The translations under genes and the position numbers were made by a program. This document shows positions 7,668 to 9,254 of a stretch of 9,254 nt of DNA, one piece after another. How positions within the stretch are numbered: position 1 is the stretch's first letter; the number at the start of each line of letters is the position of its first letter. This DNA is from an uncultured Rickettsiales bacterium (GTDB taxonomy: Bacteria; Pseudomonadota; Alphaproteobacteria; Rickettsiales; UBA1997): positions 1 through 9,254 of the forward strand of contig CATOLK010000038.1 of assembly GCA_951801155.1 (NCBI GenBank). The letters are read 5' to 3'. Below the pieces are notes generated by a model that searched no databases, was not told where the DNA came from, and worked only from the letters and a program-made list of their open reading frames with translations.

Positions 7668-7692
7668 AAAAAACAAATTTTATAGAAAATTT
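7668..7692 (-). terminator. Possible terminator of the minus-strand repeat protein gene
   Basis: On the minus strand, directly at the stop codon, AAATTTT-CTAT-AAAATTT (plus 7675-7692) is followed by one G and then TTTTTT (plus 7668-7673). The 7-bp stem is all A/T, but the U-tract position is correct. The PFOR terminator lies just beyond it. Confidence 0.35.
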
Positions 7693-9254
7693 TATTTTAC
7701 CGTTAAATTATCTTGTTGCTTTTTATCATTAGAATCTACTAGATTTTCTTCTATTTTGTAGAAAATTAACAATATTTTTTCAAAATTATTTTTATCTTTC
7801 CAAGAATTATTTTTGTTTTTTTCTTTTTTCATTTTTTTAATATCATTTTTAATTTTATTAATTTTATTTTCTCTATCTTTATCATTTTTTTCAAATAAAT
7901 TTTCAATTAATTTATTAGTATTATTTTTAAATGTTTCATAGTCATTATCTTCTATTCTCAATTGTTGTCCATCTGTTATTTTTTCAATTATTATTGAAGA
8001 CAGTCTTAAATCTTGTTCGGACAATCGATTATTTTCGGTAAGAAAAGTATCGTGAAATATTTTTATTTTATTGTCATTATCAATATATTCAATTAATGAT
8101 TGAATAGTATTTAAATTTCCTTTTTCATAAGCTTTTTTAAAAGAATTTTTTATAGTATCAGAATTTATTTTTTCGTCAATTATACCATCAACTACATTGT
8201 TAATTAATAAATTAATTATTTTAATGTTATTATTTTCACATGCATTTTCAAAACAAGTTTTTATGGTTTCAGGTTTTATAAATTCTCTTGTTCTTTCATT
8301 ATTGAATAATACCTTAGCTACTTCCAAGCCTTCGTTATTAGTCAAAGAATCAATAAAAGCTTCTTCTATAGCATTGTTATTATTTTCTAATATTTTGTTT
8401 AATAATTCATCATTGTTAATTAAATACTCAACTGCAAATTCACTATGTAACCTTTTACATAATAATAAAAAATCTTTGCATATTAATTCTTTTGCATCTT
8501 CATATTTAAAAATAGTTCTAATAATACTTTCTTTAAGATTCTTTTCTGCATCTCTTTCTTCTTTTTTTCTTTTTTTACCATCCGTTGAATTAGATGATAC
8601 AGGTAAAATTGCACTGACAAAATCAATTGTTATATTGTGGATATTAATTGTACTTAATTTATTCTCGCTTAATCTTATATTTTCATCTTCCAATAATTTT
8701 TCATAATATTCTAGAGAACGTGAAGCTTTTTGAAATAGTGTAGTTACTTTTTTATTATTAGTTATTTTTTCCATTATATTTTTTTTGGCAAAAAATTTAT
8801 TAAATATTTCTGCATCATCTTTAACAATAGAATTTATTAGTATCTCACATAACATTTCGTCATCATTAATGGAATCAATCATTTGTTCATTTTTAAATAT
8901 AATTTGGGATATTTCTTTTTGTTTAGTATATATATTTTTAATTTCTTCTTTTTGTTCTTCTTTTGATTTGTTTTCAAAATTACTACTTTTATATATATTA
9001 ATATATCCTACTTGTATAATTGAATTCAAATTGAATTTACCATCATTTATCATTTGTTCTATATTTTCACTTGCAATACAATCTTTAAAAAAATCAATAC
9101 CAATCTTTGAAGGAATAACTATTAAACTATTTATTAAATCTTTACTTTCTAAAGTATTAAGTAAATCTATATCATTTAAAAAAGATTCTATTAAATTTTG
9201 AAATTCGCCACTTAAACAAGCTTTAGAAAATAAATCAGCATTATCCAACCCTGT
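7692..9254 (-). CDS. Ankyrin-like helical-repeat protein, 5' end cut by window
   Basis: The frame is open to the window edge. The first possible start inside (TTG at 9248) is preceded by in-frame codons Thr-Gly and no stop, so the gene probably begins outside the window. At least 520 codons are present; numbering here counts the TTG as 1. The protein is soluble-looking and Asn/Lys/Glu/Ile-rich. Residues 260-388 hold four degenerate repeats, best seen as FENACENNNIKIINLLIN (333-350) and FKKAYEKGNLNTIQSLIEY (370-388), resembling the helix pair of ankyrin repeats but without the TPLH motif. Similar single units may occur near 6-26 and 170-188. A basic cluster KKRKKEER (225-232) lies before the repeats, and a Lys-rich tail (about 455-485) contains the only Trp I see (W483). 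Ankyrin-type proteins bind protein partners and are often host-directed in host-associated bacteria; that role is inference. The gene converges on PFOR. Confidence 0.8.
   Translation of the reverse strand, partial: TGLDNADLFSKACLSGEFQNLIESFLNDIDLLNTLESKDLINSLIVIPSKIGIDFFKDCIASENIEQMINDGKFNLNSIIQVGYINIYKSSNFENKSKEEQKEEIKNIYTKQKEISQIIFKNEQMIDSINDDEMLCEILINSIVKDDAEIFNKFFAKKNIMEKITNNKKVTTLFQKASRSLEYYEKLLEDENIRLSENKLSTINIHNITIDFVSAILPVSSNSTDGKKRKKEERDAEKNLKESIIRTIFKYEDAKELICKDFLLLCKRLHSEFAVEYLINNDELLNKILENNNNAIEEAFIDSLTNNEGLEVAKVLFNNERTREFIKPETIKTCFENACENNNIKIINLLINNVVDGIIDEKINSDTIKNSFKKAYEKGNLNTIQSLIEYIDNDNKIKIFHDTFLTENNRLSEQDLRLSSIIIEKITDGQQLRIEDNDYETFKNNTNKLIENLFEKNDKDRENKINKIKNDIKKMKKEKNKNNSWKDKNNFEKILLIFYKIEENLVDSNDKKQQDNLTVK
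8085..8471 (-). repeat. Degenerate ankyrin-like repeats in the partial protein
   Basis: Phenylalanines at 260, 298, 333 and 370 begin units of the pattern F-x-x-A/S/C then N or GN, then I/V-x-x-L-I/L/F. Spacing is 38, 35 and 37 residues, slightly longer than the canonical 33 of ankyrin repeats. The third and fourth units are the clearest. A different alpha-solenoid family remains possible. Confidence 0.45.

Noticed and set aside
8197..8706. Plus-strand 169-codon open frame with a hydrophobic, signal-like N-terminus
   Set aside because: It lies entirely antisense to the ankyrin-like gene. Its Leu/Ser/Phe-rich composition is what antisense Asn/Lys/Glu codons produce, and no ribosome binding site was seen.
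8785..9201. Plus-strand 138-codon open frame
   Set aside because: Also antisense to the ankyrin-like gene, with the same Ser/Ile/Phe-rich mirror composition and no independent support.
9246..9248. TTG at 9248 as the true start of the last gene
   Set aside because: The frame stays open to the window edge upstream of it, no Shine-Dalgarno can be seen, and the residues around it already look like the interior of a helical repeat.
1..9254. Reassigned stop codon (TGA as Trp), as in some AT-rich genomes
   Set aside because: No in-frame TGA appears in the four genes and Trp positions in PFOR use TGG. The window gives no evidence for a variant code.

Overview
This is a very AT-rich stretch of bacterial DNA. 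It holds four substantial genes separated by long A/T-dominated intergenic regions. All four visible stop codons are TAA, and tryptophan is encoded by TGG where it occurs, so there is no reason to invoke an altered genetic code. Two genes are recognisable: 6-phosphofructokinase and pyruvate:ferredoxin oxidoreductase (PFOR). The other two encode large, Lys/Asn/Glu/Ile-rich, probably all-helical proteins of unknown function. Together they suggest an anaerobic or microaerophilic, fermentative, possibly host-associated bacterium with a low-GC genome. This is an inference. I cannot name the lineage, and glycolysis plus PFOR argues against a classical Rickettsia-type metabolism.

Layout. Positions 1-77 hold an imperfect hairpin and a short open frame that may be the tail of a plus-strand gene entering the window. 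Positions 78-337 are non-coding. A minus-strand phosphofructokinase gene follows (338-1411). A 320-base divergent intergenic region separates it from a plus-strand gene for a 687-residue unrecognised protein (1751-3814), which has a clear ribosome binding site and its own terminator. PFOR (4078-7584, plus) follows with its own likely promoter and a textbook intrinsic terminator. The last gene (7692 to the window edge, minus) converges on PFOR. It encodes a degenerate ankyrin-like helical-repeat protein and is cut at its 5' end by the window edge.

How they fit together. Phosphofructokinase commits sugar to glycolysis, and PFOR converts the resulting pyruvate to acetyl-CoA, CO2 and reduced ferredoxin, so both serve one anaerobic energy pathway. 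Each gene appears to be a separate transcription unit: the strands alternate and terminators lie between them. There is therefore no operon-level evidence linking the two unknown proteins to metabolism. I found no CRISPR array, RNA gene, insertion sequence or recognisable defence or secretion system. The two unrecognised helical proteins are the least explained content.
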